NCBI GenBank assembly: GCA_038049695.1
Contig: CP142456.1
Location: 76,779,422-76,843,421 of the forward strand
DNA length: 64,000 nt
Reading direction: 5' to 3'
DNA from: Cinnamomum chago
Lineage: Eukaryota > Streptophyta > Magnoliopsida > Laurales > Lauraceae
The notes below the pieces were generated by a model. It was not told the origin of the DNA, ran no database searches, and saw only the letters and a list, made by a program, of their open reading frames with translations. This document shows, one piece after another, positions 1 through 12,900 of the stretch. Each line of letters starts with the position of its first letter. Position 1 is the first letter of the stretch. The translations under genes were made by a program, and so were the position numbers.

Positions 1-315
1 AAAAGATAAAAAAGAAGAAAAACATCTTCTGTTGCCCTGATCCTATGATTTATAGGCCTACTACAGTCAAATCCTTTTGACATTGTTAGGCTCATCTTTC
101 TAAAGTGTTATAATCTTTTCATTTGATGTTTAATTGGACTAATCCCATTTGTATGTTTTCTTTTCAAAATTACTATTTGAATATTTTGCAGTGAAAATGA
201 AAATGTAGGAAGTCAGGTTCACCTACACCTGTCTTTTAATCACTTTATGTTGTTGAAATGTCTCTGTAGGCTTCTAGATTTTATTGGTGTAATTTGGATA
301 TTCTACTTGTTTCAG

Positions 316-3300
316 GGCGTTCTCCTAAGATATCAAAAACCGACAGAATGCTCATGTGCTGGTGGGCATTTACGGGCTTGACTCATATTATCCTTGAGGG
401 CTATTTTGCTTTCTCTCCAGAGTTCTACAAGACGAAGTCTCCCTTTTACCTTGCAGAAGTTTGTAAGTTTTCTTCTGTTTATAATCATTGTTACAAATAT
501 CGTGAGAATCTTACAGTATTCTCAAATACTGGTAGTATTTAAATTATTCTCAGGTACTTACATTACGTCAAGTTATAGTGACTAGTGAGAATGTTGTGGT
601 ATTCTCAAAATGTGTGTTATAACTTATAATCTTATAGGCTTATAGCAACTGCAAGGTTGGGGATCCAAGTCATGCAAGTTGGGTGATGCTGATTTTTTTT
701 TTTAATTTTTAATTTTTATTTATTTTTTTATCATAATCGGGCCTATGATGTCCAGATATGGATATGGATATGGACATAGATATGGGGATCGGGGATACAG
801 CTTATCACTTTTGAAGATTTAGGACAGGGATACGGATACGGGTGTCCTAATTTTTTTTAGATCATTTTGAATCAATGAAATTATTATTATTTCCGTCCCT
901 TTCTAGCATTTTTTATGGTAAGAAGTAAATATATTAAAAGAACTATATGAAATAAAGGGTTTTATAAATAGGATATGTTAAACTTGTTCCCTAGAAGTAT
1001 CGGATCAATACCAATACAAGTGTTGTATAGGTCCGATACGGATACATTGGGTTTGTACAAGTATCCGGGTATCATAGAATCAGGCATCCATGGTGAATGT
1101 GTGATGGCTTTATCAGTGGGTCCCATCAGAACGACACATGTAAAAATCCATCTTGTATTTCAGCCCATTTCGCCGGACATTCCCCCCCCTCCCCCCCTCC
1201 CTACTGTTTATGAAATATATGTACAGTCCCCAGCTATATGCAAACTACGAAACAATTGCATGACATCTATGATGCACAGATACTTCAAAATGGGCAACGT
1301 ATCGTGTCGTATCGTATCTGATACTTCACTTTTTATGTGTAAAATTCGTGTCCCTGCCGTGTCTACGACGTGTCCTTGCCGTATCAATGCCGTATCTGTG
1401 CATCATAGCATGACATTATATGAATGTATTTCTAGTTTCATAATGTCATACACACGGCTTATAAATGGCTTATAAATGATTCACTTGTATGTGGAAATAA
1501 CATACTGCATCATTGATCTAGTAGAATAATTTAAACATTTTATAGAATTTATATGTTATTTTAAATTTTAATGTTTCTTATGTTTTTCTGCACACAAAAA
1601 AAAACACATTATATATTTTATATTTTTCCGATATAAAATTGCAAAATATATCACCGAAATTCCAAAGCGGCCAAAACATTTCCATCTGGAGCAAAATCGA
1701 AACAGGTTCCCAAATGCGATTGATAAGTATGTCCCCGAGTCACCCCTTGGTTGAGCTTGCGGAGTGGCATACCGAAAAAAAAAAAAAAAGGGACACGAGC
1801 CAAAACTATTTTCTTTTCCCCATTTTATTGTTATGAGAAGATGTTGGTGGTGGGTTCTTTTGCACTAAAGATTGGAAGATTAAAACCTCATTTTGTAGAA
1901 GATCTATGCATTCAAAGATCAGAGATACTGTTCGTCATTCTAAGTGAAAATCAAACACGATAACCTGCTACTACTTAATTTCATTCAGGGGAATGAAAAT
2001 TAAACATGACAACCTCATTCTAGCTTTCTAGGACATGAGATTTTATTTTAATTCTTTCTTATATCATTTTTCATTTTTTTAGGCCTTTTAGGTCTCTAGG
2101 ATGCAACTTAGTCTGACTCGACCAAGTCCCATGCATCCTGACTGAGTCAACTTGATTCAAGGGTGGAGTCGTCCCTTGTCCAAGTTCTAAAACCATACTT
2201 GTAGCATTCTTATATTGCACCAAATCTTTTATTAAGAGCCATTTGACAGATTTTCATTCCTTTTGACTATTTAATGGATGATTTGTGGAACAAATTTACT
2301 GACAGGGAAAGAATACAGCAAGGGAGACTCGAGATATGCAGGTAGGGACTCAGCAGTTGTCACCGTGGAAGGGATCACTGCTGTGCTCGAGGGTCCAGCT
2401 AGCCTTCTTGCCGTGTAAGACTCAGTTTCGGAAGCATTTAATTATTAGAATTTAGAAGGAAGAATAAGTTAGGGGGCAGAGGATATGCTGTATATACTCA
2501 GGCTAAAGTATGTACAAGTGGTTTTCATGGCTCTGTGATGTTAGACCTTTAAAAATAATGGGCCTCTTTGTAGACAGCTTGTATCCCCTAGTCTCTCCTG
2601 AGTCCTGATGGCACCAGTGACCACCAAACCCATAGATAAAGAAGGCCTCAGTTAAGATGGTTGAGGGTGAAATATAACACAGTGCATATCCAAAAGTATG
2701 ATGGGTAAGGTATTTTGATCTGAATTATTTTGGTGCGTGACAAATCCTCTCAGCACACCAGATCAGAAATCATGACTGCTGGCAGTAGCAACAGACTAAA
2801 TATTATTTTGTACTGAAAAGAGATTACATGCGAAGAAATGTTGAAATGCAATCAGTTGCATGGTAGGTTATGATGTAACTAGTTGCATCTGGATGCTGAC
2901 AGTCCCAATTATTAATCAAGATATTCCAATCTGTCCAACCTATTGTTCACAGGCTATCATAAAGCAAAAGGTACATTAATCAGATGGTTTTTAGCGTTAA
3001 AACATAGCCCTCTCTGTTAGAGCTATTGTCTTCTCACGGCAGCAATCGGATGTGCTACATCAATCTAATCAAATTGTCTTGAGAACTACAGGCAGTTGAA
3101 GCTAGTATAGCAATTGGATGATTTTCATTTGATCATTTGATCTGTTTTCTTATAATCAAACTTGACCACCCAATTTTCAATGCCAATGAGTGATAAGTTT
3201 GTATTGATAGGCGTGCAGAACTTTATTTCATAGCCTACAAGTAATGGGAAGGAATAAATTCCTGGCAGTCCATTTTGAATATCAGATTAATGCGTCAAAA

Positions 3301-3649
3301 TGTAACAGTTATATTTTTTCTTTATAGTATACATATCTCTGAGTTTGCACTTGCGGTTTTTTGTATTCATGGATTCTATTGATTGGTCAGGTATGCTATC
3401 GCAGCAAGAAAGCCATATAGCTACACACTTCAGTTAGCCGTCTGTCTGGGGCAACTATATGGTTGCATGGTGTACTTCATCACTTCTTTCTTGGAAGGTG
3501 ACAACTTTGCAACCAGCTCATTTTATTACTGGGCATACTACGTCGGAGCAAACTTCTCTTGGGTTGTTATACCTACTCTCATCGCTATCAGGTCCTGGAA
3601 AAAAATAAGTGCTGCATTTGAACCTCAGAAGAAGAGCAAAGCTCGCTAA
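316..3649 (+). CDS. HYD1: Sterol Delta8-Delta7 isomerase (EBP/HYDRA1 family), 3' three exons
   Basis: Exons 316-462, 2306-2414 and 3391-3649 join in frame (W split at 462/2306, V split at 2414/3391) and end at TAA 3647-3649. Family knowledge: this ER membrane enzyme moves the C8 double bond of sterol intermediates to C7 in plant sterol synthesis; Arabidopsis HYDRA1 is the reference. Seen: the emopamil-binding signature with the active-site His and Glu in [11 protein letters not shown], the second acidic pair in VEGITAV, and the Trp in ANFSWVVIP; four hydrophobic spans; a basic Lys-rich tail (KKSKAR) like plant EBPs. About 172 residues are present, against about 220 for the family, so the N-terminal exon lies left of the window: no exon is visible in 1-315. 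Intron 463-2305 carries a GATAC-type repeat. Family identity is very secure; the symbol is by similarity. Confidence 0.93.
463..2305 (+). other. EBP intron with GATAC/GTATC-rich repeat
   Basis: This 1.84-kb intron has GT at 463 and AG at 2304-2305. Between about 740 and 1400 it holds degenerate repeats of GATATGG, GATACGG and GTATC on both strands, plus a C-rich tract at 1181-1201, which looks like a decayed transposon arm. The long open frame at 975-1475 lies in this repeat and is not credible as a gene. Confidence 0.55.
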
Positions 3650-5210
3650 CCAGTGATTTTTTGTGATTGACCTGGGATTCAGAAAAAAAATCAGATAATT
3701 GGTCTCTGTTATTTCTGGTAGATTTTGCCACTTTGATACTTTAATCCAGGAATATTGTGATTTCTCTTTAATGGTCAGCTTTTGGTTGCACTTCATATTT
3801 ACAACTTCCACTCTGTTTCTTTCCTTTTTGATGAAGCACAACTAGGAAGTTCACTGCTTTGGCTTGAGCATTATTAACTCATGAAAATGACTATCACAGC
3901 TGACTTATGGCTTACAGAAATGAGAATGGTACAAACAAGTGTGGGATTTTTAAGACTGTAACTTCCTCATGTATGAGCCTTGCAATTTTTCCTCCGCAGC
4001 TGAAAATATGCTGACCGGTTTTGAAACAATTGTTTTTTGAAGCTTTGGATTTTGATTTATAGGATCCTTATAAATTTTGGAGCTCTAGCTCAGAAGCCTG
4101 TATTACCTGTGTCAAATATTTACCTACTTTGATTATTGTAATGAACTTCCTTTCCTTTCATTACTGGTAATTAGGGTTGAGACAACAAATGACGCGATTT
4201 ATTTCCTCTTTATTTTTTATTTTTCAAAATTACATTGAAGAACGGTGGGCAACTGGTTTATGAATCCTTGCTGAGCATTATATAACTGATTAGAGTCATT
4301 CAGATTTAGAGAATCTGCCCTTTTCTATCACCCATTTGCATACCTGGACTAAACGTCTTTCATTCTCCAGGACACTAGTTCTCTTAAACATCGATAATTA
4401 TATTTTTTTTATCGTTGTATTTTATTCAAACATTTTTTAGAGATTTTTTTTTGGGGTTAGGGATGTTTTAGAGGTATTAGGTAATACTTTACAGTCATTC
4501 TTATGTTTTGTTCAGCCCAGAAGTGTTGCCAATTTTTCAGGAGTGTTGGTTGTTTATGTGGTGGGACTTAATATTGAATGGCCCATTTCCCAATCTATCT
4601 CTTTATAGAAGGCCAAACCCAATGGTCCATATTCATTAGTGGGCTATTGTGGGGACTGATCACCCAATTTGGGCAATTTGTCGAGTCACCATCACGCCAA
4701 ATGGGTTAAAAATAATCTCATCCTTTATCAGTCAAGTAAATCCTACTTGAGGTATCTTAAGTAAAATAAAAAAAAACTACTAGAAATGCCGGTGAAGTTC
4801 GACTTCAGTTGGGCTAGTCCCAGCACCCTATCCTCTCAGTAACCCTAAATAAAACTCCAGGCTTGAATCTTGTGCCTGAAATAGGCCAAGGCCCAACTAG
4901 CAGGCCTTGGATGCCAGTCCAAGCCCAACCTGCATCTTGGCTTGGATTGGGCTGAGTGAGAAAACTGGGTAAACTAGAGTGTTAGAGACTCATCTTGCAT
5001 CTTAAACAGAGCTGTATATTATTTCACTGACAACCAACTGGGACTTTGAATCTGGGTCCATAACTTCATCCACATTGTTTGTTTGTCTTAGCCTTGTCCC
5101 ATTATTGCTCAAAGAGTCAAAAACAGTCATGCTTGAGGTAATTTAGTAAGTAGATGGAGAGGCCTTGAGATTCCATGGCAGCATTAATTTGGTTTTAGCA
5201 AGAGCAGAGC
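3650..5210. other. 3' flanks of two convergent genes, no gene seen
   Basis: The stretch lies between the stop of the EBP gene and the stop of the opposite-strand RRM gene, so it must hold both 3' UTRs. It is AT-rich. I see no exon-like reading frame, no RNA gene and no clear terminal repeats. Confidence 0.5.
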
Positions 5211-6790
5211 TCACTTGCCCTTCCTGGGGTTGGTTGCTTCTCTGTCAGCCTCTTTTCCCCTGTTAATGTTGTTGGTGTCAACGGCGAGTTGGGCAGGGGC
5301 AGTGCATCTACTAGCCTTGTCAAATACAGCCGATAGCCAAAGAGCGCCTGTTGTTACACATGCAGAGCCAGCGTTCCCAACTGCCTCATCTGCCCTCCTC
5401 AGCATTTGGTATCCTCTTGACCGTAGTGCTTGCACCACTGACTGTTCTGATGCCATGCTTTCAGTTTGCTCCTGCAGAAGAGAAGAGGGTCACATCTATA
5501 TCAATCGCCCACCCATTGTTATTATTGGTCAGAGTTCAAAAATAAAAGAAAACGACGACCAAGAACTGTCGTAAATCTCAATACCATCCATATCTTATCT
5601 CCAAAAGTTTCACCATTATCCAATCATCCTAAAGTTGTGAGATGAGCCATGCAAAAATCAATAATTTATGGAAGTCAAATTTTCAATGCCCCAAATCACA
5701 ACACTAAGCTGATGAGGTGCTAATCGATGTGGTCATCTAGAGATGCACAGGTTGAGAACCTGTATTTTTACTCATCCATGTGAGCCTCGTAGAACTCATT
5801 GCTTCCACTACATCATGCTAGCGCATGAAGCTTGCACAGACGAAAACATAAACTAACAAAAGGAAGACTATTCAGTCACCTGTGTTTTAGCTGCGTCGTC
5901 TTTCTCAGGCAATATACGAACTTGACGGTCTAAGATGGTCACATTCTGCACATAAATAGCTGACTCATTTAGGGAAAGATAACAATAATTGTTTTAATGA
6001 AGTGATACCAACTGCATGAGCTCATACAAACTAGGAAAAATGATAAAAAGTCGAGCTCTTAAAAAGGCCATTTTCAAAAACCCCTTGGAGAAATTTGGAA
6101 TGAATGACCATTTCATAAAATTTTGGAATGAATGATGACATGAGCGTTTATGAACACTAATGATACCAAATGCCTGAGTTCCCATAAACTAGAAAAGACA
6201 AAAAGGAAAAAAATTATGCTCTTAGAAGGCCATTTCAGGAACCCCTAGAGAAACTTCAAATCAACAACCATTTTGGAAAAAATTTGGAATGATAGATAAC
6301 ATGAGCGTTTATGATTGCAATGAATGTCTACTGGGGGAATCAATTTGGGATTGACAATATCATTCCATTACAATTAAACTGAATTATGGGTCAGGCATTT
6401 CAAGAGTACAGCGATGCAGGTGATCCCTCCATGCTATTCAATGTATAGTACAGGGTCAATCTAGAACTTGTCAATAATCCAATCATCAGGTGAGTTTTGC
6501 TTACATTTAAGAGAAGTGCAATTTGTTGGGCATAAGGCTGCTTGAAAGTCACCCTAGCCGATTGTGACTCAACTCCATTTCTGCCCATAACAACGGCATT
6601 AAAATTGTCACAAGTGCAGAAGGAAGAGAAAGAAAGCACAAGAATGGAGAATATATATATAACATGATGGCTACCCCTTCAGCTCAATGTCATCAACGGT
6701 GCCGCAGTAGGAGAAGAAAGTGGTGAGGTCCGCCTTTGTAACTTTGGGGGAAAGGCCATGCACACATATTGACAGATCCACCATAGCCAT
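5211..6790 (-). CDS. RRM protein, BPA1 (ACD11-binding partner)-like, short form
   Basis: Four exons on the - strand: 6675-6790, 6505-6580, 5880-5945 and 5211-5471, all GT-AG, giving 172 residues. Residues about 5-85 form an RRM: SICVHGLSP (first strand), DLTTFFSYCGTVDDIEL (first helix and strand 2), ARVTFKQPYAQQIAL (RNP1 region, weak consensus) and VRILPEK. The tail has NAGSACVTTGALWLSAVFDKA, matching the conserved C-terminal block NAGSA...TGA.W...F.KA of plant BPA1 proteins, which are RRM proteins that bind the lipid-transfer protein ACD11 in cell-death control. The long helical middle of BPA1 is missing: exon 3 joins exon 4 in phase with nothing exon-like between. Two in-frame ATGs (6790 and 6784) are possible starts; I used the first. 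Intron 5946-6504 holds a tandem duplication. Family call is good, precise function inferred. Confidence 0.82.
6003..6325. repeat. Tandem duplication, about 158-bp unit
   Basis: Two diverged head-to-tail units start at 6003 (TGATACCAACTGC) and 6161 (TGATACCAAATGCC) and both end in ATGAGCGTTTATGA. The repeat lies inside an intron of the RRM gene and differs at many positions, so it is old. Confidence 0.7.
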
Positions 6791-9100
6791 GAAGAATGTC
6801 TAACAGCTGCTTGAACACATTTCTTACTTTACATTCAGGTGCAGTAGCTCATATAAAAAGGAGAAAGTGGTGGTAAGAATCAAACATGAAGAGAATATAT
6901 GGGAACCAAAAAAGCAAGGGAATAAAGGAAGTTTCAAAAGTTGTTCTTCTTATCCAAGTTGCTGCATATGTTCGTGAGAGTAAAGGGTGAAGTACAATTA
7001 TTGTTTACAAGATTCGTACACAAGAAGCAGAAGGGCCACCACTAGCATATCAATCAGAATAAGCTTGCAAAGTTAATTTCTTCTTTATCACATCATTTCC
7101 TGAATATTAAGACACTGTGAACATGATTACAATACTAAGTATGAGAGAAGTAATGAAAAATCCAGTGTAAGACATGTCTTATTTTAGAATCCATATGCAA
7201 ATTTCTGCACATGTATGGGATCTGGTCTGTTCATCTCTGGGGTGCTACTGTGGATGGGTTCCTCCAAAGATCAAACTGATTCAATTCTTTCGCAGGACAG
7301 GCTGGACGTTGAATAGTCTGAGACCAAACTTTCCCGACAAGAACACAATATTGTATCAATGCTTACTGAGTTCAAAATCCTCAGAAAATTCTTCTTAATC
7401 CTCTTGAAACTTCTTCTTAGTTGTTGGACTAGGAGACCGAAAAACCCAAATGAAAATAAAATAAAATTTCTTCTACTAATTTATTAGAAAAAACCCAAAT
7501 GAAAAAAAAAATGCAAATACAGCAGTAAACCATTGCCTATGTAGTAAACAGCTACTAAATCCTAATTTAATTGAAACTACTAAGGGGATGTTTGGAAACT
7601 CAAAATCTAATTAATAAGAGATAATTACACTAATGTCTAAAATAAAAGTTCTAATTTACAATTAGTCTGTTGGGTAAATTGTAAATAAGAAAAAAACTCT
7701 CATTTCATGAGGTAATTGGGGCCCGCCTTTTAGGAATTTTGGTAATTGGGGGCTGTCTTTACTAAGAGTCATACAGTTGATTGCTTCCGTCAATTTCTAT
7801 CCAAGCTTTTGTTGCACTTCCTATATCGTGAGTTTGAAAGGGAAGGGGTTGATAAAGGCCTAAGGAGCATAGATTAGTAAGTTCCTGTGAAGCATTGCAA
7901 ATACAAAAGGCGTACTAAATTCAAAATCACCAGAAAGTTCTCAGTCAACACGGCTGCATAGTAAAATATCACTAAATCCTAATTTAATTGAAACCACTCA
8001 GACTCCTAACCTCATTCATTCAGCTTAGTCTGCATAGAAATTCTGTTAAGCTTTCAACTAAACATACTTCAAACTCGACCTGTTGAACCCAGGCTTGTCC
8101 CAGACGAGGCCTATTTGGCTTCCTCTGGCCTTGATATAGGCCTGAGCCTGACCCAATTTTCTCCTAAGAACTCTAACTTGCATCATGACAGCACAGGTCT
8201 TCAAGTGCAAAAAGAGCATATGCTGATACCAGTCACATGGGAAAAGGAAAAGGGAGTGTTCTTTCTGACAATCATAAAGAATTCCATGTCCAGCAAGGAT
8301 GCTGGGAAGAGAATTTTCAGGGTTCTAATATTCATAACTTTCAATCAGTTTAAGCTGACAATCATGAAGAGTTCCATGTCCAACAGGGATGCTGGGAGGA
8401 AAATTTTCAGGATTCTAATATTCATACCTTTCAATCAGTTTTGAGTAAATAAAAGAAACAAGCTTCTGGGAAAGGGAGGAGATTTATTCAGTTTCTGCAT
8501 CAGAAAACAAATCCAGTTTAATTAGAACTTCTGACAGAAACACCCCTAATCATTCCAACTTTCAGAGGCAAAGGATTTCCTTCTCTAAAAGCTGAATACA
8601 TTCAAGACCGTCAGAATAAATGTCCAAGATTGCATGCAGCATTATCCTCTAAGTCTGATTTAAGCCCTGATTCCTTACCTCAAATGTTTAATACCATCCT
8701 TGATTATTTAACAGTTAGAATGTGTTACATTATATTCAAACCTTTAGCACCGTATGCAATTTACCTTCTATATTATGTAACATTGACCCAAGGTCTAGAA
8801 ATCCTCCAGTAGATAAGCCACAACCATTCACATACAGCGTCATCTACAAGAGAACCACAGAGAAATTAACAGAAAAGAAAGATGAGGGATCTAGGAGACA
8901 ATGCACTTAAATATTCTCAAGGAAACAATTGGAAGAATATATCCAAAGAGAACTTAGCAGGATACCTTATCTAGTTGAATCTATTCTCTGACAGCTTCTA
9001 GAAAGAAGAAATCTTCTCCACACTTTCGGAAATGGTCTAAAGGTGCCAACTAATAGTGACTCACTCCATTATCTTTAGGTATGATCTGAATTCACTCTGG
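6791..9100. other. Upstream flank of the RRM gene; no gene seen
   Basis: The first 200 bases probably carry the RRM gene's 5' UTR and promoter on the - strand. Further on, AAATCCTAATTTAATTGAAA occurs at about 7557 and again at about 7974, and similar text near 7360 and 7910 suggests an old duplication of a few hundred bases. No exon series or RNA gene was found. Confidence 0.4.
8265..8444. repeat. Tandem duplication of a 90-bp unit
   Basis: Units 8265-8354 and 8355-8444 both begin CTGACAATCAT and end TTTCAATCAGTTT. Because 90 is a multiple of three, an open frame runs through both. However every difference I could read between the copies changes an amino acid, which argues against a coding role. 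Confidence 0.8.
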
Positions 9101-9159
9101 GTAGTTCCCATGTCCAGATGTCAGATCTTCTTCATAAAAACATCATGACTTATTGATGA

Positions 9160-9385
9160 GATAAAATCTCTATTTTCTTCCATTCAGTTGACCTTTACTC
9201 ATGTAAGCCGGTCCACCAACAGTACAGTAGATGTTTTGGCCAAACAAGGGGTTGGTAGAATTATTGCATTGGAAGCTTCTCTAAGATAGTTGTATCTCAT
9301 TGGGTATATCTTTCTTTTTTCTTCATTTTGTATAATGTAATAAATTTTAATTTTAATATATATCTATTGGTACTGTTAAAAAAAT
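9160..9385 (+). mobile_element. 5'-truncated LINE, RNase H tail
   Basis: From about 9191 the + strand reads LTFTHVSRSTNSTVDVLAKQ and then GVGR, the C-terminal end of the RNase H domain found at the end of plant L1-type LINE ORF2 (compare MADALAKQGVERV in the LINE at 24138-25547). A stop follows at about 9289, then an AT-rich 3' UTR and a short A tail (TACTGTTAAAAAAA) near 9380. The left edge and target-site duplication are not clear. Confidence 0.7.
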
Positions 9386-9997
9386 AATGATTTCTGATCA
9401 TTTTAGGCCTAATGCAGTAAGACCAGAGCACCGTGTGTCTCATGAGTTGGTGTCATGCCAATTGCCAGGTAAAGGAGATGGATTGCAATAGATAGGCACT
9501 CAGCTATCAAAGTTTTCCAAACCTTTGAAGTGAGCTTTACTCGTAGAGCCAAACCCAGAAAAGAAAAGGCTTCAATGATGAAGGTATAGTAGATATTTCT
9601 ACAGAAATTTTACAGTTGTGCTCAGGAGAAACACTAAGTTGAATTACATGTTTTATATGCCGACCACAACCTGAAGTCGTATCTGTAAAGCATTTTAGAC
9701 ACAATACCTCTAGGTATGACTGATAAATTTCATCCCTTGGTCTATGGTTTAAATCAGAAAATCAGTTACCAAATTTAATTGGCAGGGAATAGTAAACAAA
9801 AGCATAGGCGTGTGATAACCCAGAAACAAGACATTTTTGAAATTTTAATGTGCTACGTACAGCAGATCTCATCTCAAAACTAAGAGGCTGTCACTTGTCA
9901 CATTAGAAAATATATCATTTCTATACATTCAGGACACAATAAATTAGAAATAATCAGGTATCAAATGTTTTAAAAGACTTTATAACACATTTGACTA

Positions 9998-12900
9998 CTA
10001 CCCACGGTTATCAGAAAGCAAAATACTAGTCTCCCGAATTCTAGGATCATCCTCAAACATCAAGATATTACCGCCACCAGTGTTTCTCAAAGGAAAATAC
10101 TTTGCACGATCAAAACCAGTTCCCCTAAAGCCTGTCATCCTTGAAGAAACCATAGGCATTACAAGAACTGAAGATGCATTTATTGAATCTTCACCTAAAC
10201 CTAATGAAAATGAGCAAGCAGCCTGCAAGGAGACAATGTTTTCCAACATTAAAACACTCAAACAAGTCTAACAGCAAGGAAGTTGTTAACATCCCACCCC
10301 ACAGCACCTTTGCCCTGGCTACAGTATCTGTCGCACTTGATAGCATTGCTTGTCCATATGATCTTGAATGAATAACTTCCATCTCTTCCATTGGTAGTTT
10401 AAGCAGCCTGCAGTTCATATAATGTTGACACAAACATTATCCCACCTTTCTCCAATTGTCTTTGTGAGAAATCATTTTTAAGACAAACCCAGAATTAAAT
10501 TTCCACCCAAAATCAATCCAAGATCACAACCAACATCTTCAAAATTGACAACAAAAATGGTGGACACAAGCACAATGAACATGATGAAAGGATTAGTATT
10601 GCTTAGTACCGGTTTTTCTCAGTTGGTTTTTTTGAAGACATCAACGAATCCTTGCTTTCACATCCTAAATGATTTTCACCAAATAGTGGGTCAATCTTCT
10701 CGACAATTTCATAGGTAAATCAGTTATTTTTTATTTGAATATAATAAGTAAAGCAGTAAAAGGGAGCAATAATTAAAATACCTTTCAAATCATTAGGTGC
10801 TAACAAGGAAATGCCTATGAATACGAATGCCATGCCCAGTACAAACATTATAGTCCTTAATGCATCAAAGACCTGTTCAAAAGAACCATGTTACAAGGTT
10901 TCAGAAAAGGATGTGGAATATGTTGATGAAGTAGAAAAAACCATGCATGGCTATTCTCTAACCTGATATTCCTGAAAGTAAACAAATCCCGTACAAATAG
11001 AAAAAAAGGTCCAGGCAATCTGGAACATGGGAACAATAAGGATTGCATCAAACAGTGACAATCCTTCATTCAATCTAGCCATCTGTCCAAAAAGAGAACA
11101 AAAATTAAAATCAGAGATGTATATTTTAAGACCTTTCCTTCAGCCCCTGAATCTTTTTTTTTTTTATAAAAAAGCTTTAAAATTATATTAAAAAATATAA
11201 GTACTATAATCATTACCCAAAACCCAGCTGTACTAAAGAACAACAGAAACATGGAGTAAGTAAACCAGATGTGCAACTGATGATTGCTCGCCGTAGTCAA
11301 TCTAAGCATGTTAGATCTGGAAAAGAAAATTAATTATGAATACCCACTATCAATAGAAGAAAGACAATAAACAACATTTTCCCATGAATGAAAGCGCTTT
11401 TGATCCAGTTTAACGTACAAAGATTTTGCAAATAACACTGAGCATGACCCCACAGCACCAGAAACTGTGGCATAGGAGAAAGGCAGCAACATGCGCCAAT
11501 ATGGGCGCAGGTCATGACCAGAAACAGAAAGCAAATATTCACCTTTCCTGCATTTTTCAGTTTTTATGTTAAGAAAATTGTAATGGGTTAAAATATGTAT
11601 CAAGCCATCACTTGGCAAGGATGAAGAAGGACTTTTCTTTGTAAAAGAAAAAGAAAAGAAAAGAAAACCCTGAATCAGCTCTTCAGAAACGACACCGGCA
11701 AATGAATAATATTCCTGCCTAATAATGTATAGCATATGTGGATAATGCATCACCTGTATATGTTATGATTAGCAGCAACAATCAACATCAGAATCATGCA
11801 GTAAACTAGGAAGACAAGGTTGCCGTACTTCTTTGTCAACTCCTGCGGTGTGTAAACTGAATAAAGAGAATTTTAGCACCTTTTGATTTATAAATCCTAT
11901 TTTTCCTCTCTTGAATGTATAACACACATTAGCCTTATGCATACATTTTTTTTTTTTGATTGGTAACAGAACCTTTATTAAAAGAAAAAACAAGGCTATA
12001 AAATTATAATATGCATCACAGCAAAGAATAATATAACCAACCAAATCAGCATATGTAACTGACTCGTTGTTCTGTAAGTCAATAGTTATAGTATGAATCC
12101 TGGCAATCACTAATCATGCCAACAGCAATAGTAGAACTTAATTTTCAAAGATAAGTGCAAGTACAATACCAGGTGACTGGTGGTTTCCGAAAGCAACAAG
12201 GAAAATGTTGCCAAGAACAATAAAAGTTGTCGCAACTAGAACCCTGAAAAGATGAGCAATCTTATAAACATTTTAACTTACTTTCACTGCAAATGAACCA
12301 TGCAAAGCACCAGATCTGCAAAGGCAGAATCCGGAAGGAAACATACTTGCCCGTCACTGTCTTTTTCAAGACAAAGTATGTGAATGCAATATTAGATACA
12401 AACTGAATAGATCCTAGGGCTGCAAGTAGTGACTGCAATAAAAGAAAAAACAGCAGAGTTGTTGGACAACATTTTAATTAAGAACCTAATTACTATGAAA
12501 AGAACATTAAACATACTTTTCATGTCTAATCAGCCATCAATTGAACACAACTAACTTATCAAGGAAGAAAAATTAAAACAAACAATTAGACATAAAGAGA
12601 AAGCATAATTGTAAACTGGTAACCTTTGAACCCACCCTAATCATTTACATATTTCTGGAGCAATAATTGATTAGGAGAACCTTACAGGGCTCTGCAGGTA
12701 TGGTGAAGTAGCTGACCTTTTCAATTCAAATTCATGTCAATATTTATTTTATGAAAATGTATAGATGAAAACTATGACCAACTGTGTTTTTGTGTGTAGA
12801 GACAGAGGGAAGACGTGCCCATTCTAAATAATCAATTCCAAAGCAGGTAAAAAATCTGAAACTGACCTGAGCAGCATATCCAAAGGAAACAAAATTAAGA

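Noticed and set aside
975..1475. Open frame of 166 codons on the + strand
   Set aside because: It lies within an EBP intron in a GATAC-type repeat, has no domain, and its composition follows the repeat.
5215..5574. Open frame of 119 codons on the + strand
   Set aside because: It is the antisense shadow of exon 4 of the RRM gene, which has correct splice sites and conserved protein motifs on the - strand.
8115..8444. Open frame of 109 codons with a 30-residue tandem repeat
   Set aside because: All base changes I read between the two units change an amino acid, so there is no sign of protein-level constraint; no domain recognised.
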